A stretch of 15,742 nucleotides of DNA from Dehalococcoidia bacterium (GTDB taxonomy: Bacteria; Chloroflexota; Dehalococcoidia; GIF9; AB-539-J10). The notes below the pieces were generated by a model. It had not been told where the DNA came from, ran no database searches, and saw only the letters and a program-made list of their open reading frames with translations. The stretch is taken from positions 1 through 15,742 of the forward strand of contig JAUVYX010000003.1 in NCBI GenBank assembly GCA_030602865.1, in the 5' to 3' direction. Below are positions 14,471 through 15,742 of the stretch, piece after piece (the first letter of the stretch is position 1; every line of letters starts with the position of its first letter). A program made the position numbers and the translations under genes.

Positions 14471-14689
14471 GTGAATATCCCAAAAGAAGCATACTGCAGT
14501 ATCCCTGGTGTTGATAATAATCATCTTTGCACTGTTGATTCCAGGGGATACGGCAGCTGCGGCTATTTTGCGGTCCTTCCGGACGGCTCCCTGTGTCCGT
14601 ATATGTGCGAAGTGCTCAAATGGAAATATCTGGTTCCCCTCTGGGTCACGGGTACCGCCGAAGCGAACCGAAGCGATGAGGAAATATGA
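14471..14689 (+). CDS. Small cysteine-rich protein
   Basis: A 72-residue protein from a GTG start: MNIPKEAYCSIPGVDNNHLC, TVDSRGYGSCGYFAVLPDGSLC, PYMCEVLKWKYLVPLWVTG..., with cysteines at 9, 20, 30, 42 and 46. The closing CxxxC and spacing could bind zinc or form disulphides. A longer frame opens at 14390, but its first 27 residues are antisense-free translation of the neighbour gene and the repeat, so I start at 14471, one base after the previous stop with GGAGG upstream inside the repeat. The C-terminal codons (EANRSDEE) already fall in the CGAA-rich tract. Family unknown. Confidence 0.6.
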   Translation: MNIPKEAYCSIPGVDNNHLCTVDSRGYGSCGYFAVLPDGSLCPYMCEVLKWKYLVPLWVTGTAEANRSDEEI

Positions 14690-14776
14690 AAAAAACGAAG
14701 CGAAACGAAACTTCGCAAAAACGAAACGAATCGTTAATAAGCGAAACGAAACCTATGAAAAACGAAACAAAATGGG
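14658..14776 (+). repeat. Low-complexity CGAAAC/CGAAGC tract
   Basis: About a dozen imperfect units of CGAAAC, CGAAGC or CGAACC spread over about 120 bases. The tract starts inside the end of the cysteine-rich gene. An ATG at 14686 overlapping that gene's stop opens an 85-codon frame (KRNETSQKRNES...) through the tract, but it ends in repeat-derived codons and I do not accept it as a gene. Confidence 0.65.
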
Positions 14777-14857
14777 TAACCTCCATGATTTTTAACTCCA
14801 AAGCTAACAGTTCTCCGGAAAGACTGCTGCAGAGATCTCCAACCGTAGCTAAATCAC

Positions 14858-14930
14858 GGAGGTTGCTCCCCCTATTACCATTCCGACGAAAGTCGGAATC
14901 CAGCAGGGGAAAAGGAGGTGAGGCAGCAGG
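14858..14930 (+). repeat. Hairpin stem-variant repeat and linker
   Basis: A GCTCCCCCTATTACC linker, then ATTCCGAC-GAAA-GTCGGAAT (14878-14905), the same stem variant as at 10630, then a purine-rich linker ending GCAGCAGG. Confidence 0.8.
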
Positions 14931-14983
14931 TTTAGAGTTTTGAAATTAGTATTTAGAATTTGTTTAGAGTTTAGAACTAAATT
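14931..14983 (+). repeat. AT-rich heptamer array, copy 9
   Basis: TTTAGAGTTTTGAAATTAG, then ATTTAGA, ATTTGTTTAGA, GTTTAGA, ACTAA. AAGGAGG at 14984-14990 follows directly. Confidence 0.85.
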
Positions 14984-14999
14984 AAGGAGGATAAAGTAA

Positions 15000-15283
15000 A
15001 TGAAATATCGTAAGAAGCCAGTAACGGTTGAAGCTGTCCAACTACGCTGGGATACCTGGGAAGAGATGTGCGAATTTGCGGGAGTTGGTAGGTTAGATGA
15101 TGGTAAACCTGAAGGTACAAAGAAAGACCAAGACGGAAATGCTATACCAAACAATGAGATTGCCATGTTCATACCTACGCAGTACATCTTGCTAGAGAAA
15201 ATGATTGGATAATTAAAGGTGTAAAAGGTGAACTTTATCCGTGCAAGCCTGATATATTCGAGCTGACCTATGATTTGGCATAA
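15000..15283 (+). pseudogene. Phage MKYRKKP-type small protein, frameshifted
   Basis: The first frame gives MKYRKKPVTVEAVQLRWDTW...NEIAMFIPT and then leaves homology, stopping at 15210-15212. In the -1 frame the sequence goes on as [33 protein letters not shown] and stops at 15281-15283. Together these make the usual layout of a small phage family that starts MKYRKKP and ends [22 protein letters not shown]. The switch lies around 15175-15195, and a single missing base restores one frame of 94 residues. No slippery heptamer is obvious, so a mutation or assembly error is more likely than programmed frameshifting. AAGGAGG is nine bases before the ATG. Function of the family is unknown to me. Confidence 0.75.
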
Positions 15284-15461
15284 ATATTACTATCGCATGA
15301 TCGGCTTCGCAATCTCCGGAGCCGGCGCAGGGCTGGTCCTCGATGAGCTGATCCACGGCCCCTTTACCCTTACCCCCGCCAACCACGAGTTCTGGGGATT
15401 TATAATGCTTGTTGCCGGCGGCTTCCTGATCTCAAAGAAACCCCATGGCAAGGACTTATAA
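15270..15461 (+). CDS. Small two-span membrane protein
   Basis: A 63-residue protein with hydrophobic segments at about 10-24 ([15 protein letters not shown]) and 42-55 ([14 protein letters not shown]) and a basic end [10 protein letters not shown] conserved-looking [19 protein letters not shown] loop lies between them. The ATG at 15270 overlaps the end of the restored frame of the preceding gene by 14 bases, typical of coupled phage genes; an ATG at 15297 is an alternative and would give 54 residues. Holin or accessory membrane roles are possible, but there is no direct evidence. Confidence 0.65.
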   Translation: MIWHKYYYRMIGFAISGAGAGLVLDELIHGPFTLTPANHEFWGFIMLVAGGFLISKKPHGKDL

Positions 15462-15640
15462 AAAATGAGAAATACAAAACCAAAAATCAAAAATAACTGT
15501 CTACCCCTGTCATTCCTGCGAAAGCAGGAACCTACCCGGGTATTCGCCGCAGCGAATGCAGGAATCCAGCAGGGGAAAAAGGAAGGGAGGAGGCAACTGA
15601 CAGCTGACAGCTGTCATCTGACAACAGTCTTTGATTTACC
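15462..15640 (+). repeat. Repeat block before the last gene
   Basis: 15508-15540 is a full hairpin copy (loop GAAA), followed by ATTCGCC-type second hairpin and a GGAATCCAGCAGGGG end (to about 15575), a purine linker, then CTGACAG units containing a perfect 12-base palindrome TGACAGCTGTCA at 15605-15616. The AT-rich heptamer array is missing here. Confidence 0.75.
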
Positions 15641-15742
15641 ATGAGAACACTATCAGCAACCCTGGAAACCGCCCAAAAGAAAGCCGCTACAAGCCCTTAC
15701 GTCGAGGCTAAGGTCTATGACTATGCTCAGGGCATAAGACGC
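15641..15742 (+). CDS. Probable phage tail protein, N-terminus only (cut by window edge)
   Basis: The frame runs to the last base: MRTLSATLETAQKKAATSPYVEAKVYDYAQGIRR (34 residues). The pattern LSATL..AQK....PYV...V.D...GIRR resembles the start of large phage tail or fibre proteins. No clear Shine-Dalgarno sequence precedes the ATG. It implies that the structural block continues to the right. Confidence 0.5.
   Translation, partial: MRTLSATLETAQKKAATSPYVEAKVYDYAQGIRR

Noticed and set aside
14686..14943. 85-codon frame overlapping the stop of the cysteine-rich gene
   Set aside because: Low-complexity KRNET-like start and a C-terminus made of translated repeats; it ends inside the heptamer array. 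Kept only as a possibility in the findings.
15191..15206. Programmed -1 frameshift in the MKYRKKP-type gene
   Set aside because: No clear slippery heptamer with a downstream stem is visible near the switch, so a mutation or sequencing error is preferred.
7561..15540. CRISPR array
   Set aside because: Repeat spacing is irregular, the intervals contain genes, and no constant-length spacers or cas genes are present.

Overview
The window looks like bacterial chromosome carrying a block of tailed-phage virion genes. Mid-range GC, strong AGGAGG ribosome binding sites, a type IV pilus module and very dense small palindromic repeats would suit an uncultivated subsurface bacterium, possibly Chloroflexota/Dehalococcoidia. 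That placement is an impression from general knowledge and cannot be shown here.

Left third (1-4985), chromosomal genes: the C-terminal two thirds or less of a large SNF2-type helicase (cut by the window edge), a stand-alone receiver-domain response regulator, a PilB/GspE-type assembly ATPase and a type IV prepilin behind its own promoter. Between them lie decayed interspersed palindromes.

Middle and right (about 5455-15742), phage-derived module: an almost perfect sigma70 promoter precedes a portal protein, a coiled-coil scaffold-like protein, a major capsid protein, a decoration-like protein with an in-frame amber codon, a tiny zinc-ribbon protein, a head-tail connector-like protein, short tail/stalk proteins, a baseplate-like protein, a tail fibre with a C1q-like C-terminus, and then small accessory proteins (two of them membrane proteins). 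It ends with the start of another probable tail protein. No terminase, integrase, tape measure or lysin is visible. The gene set is podovirus-like but incomplete within the window.

The most striking feature is the architecture between the phage genes. Nearly every unit is preceded by the same composite cassette in the same order and orientation: a hairpin repeat with a GNRA-type GAAA/GGAA loop, a purine-rich linker, an AT-rich array of 7-base units (NTTTAGR), a Shine-Dalgarno and the start codon. Nine copies of the AT-rich array are found. Hairpin stems vary with compensatory changes while the loop is kept, which suggests selection on structure. The repeats also enter coding sequence: one is read in frame inside a 157-aa protein, one supplies the C-terminus of a membrane protein and the ribosome binding site of the next gene, and one appears to have destroyed a small gene. 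Amber and frameshift lesions in two other genes point to a decaying prophage, or a domesticated remnant, colonised by these elements.
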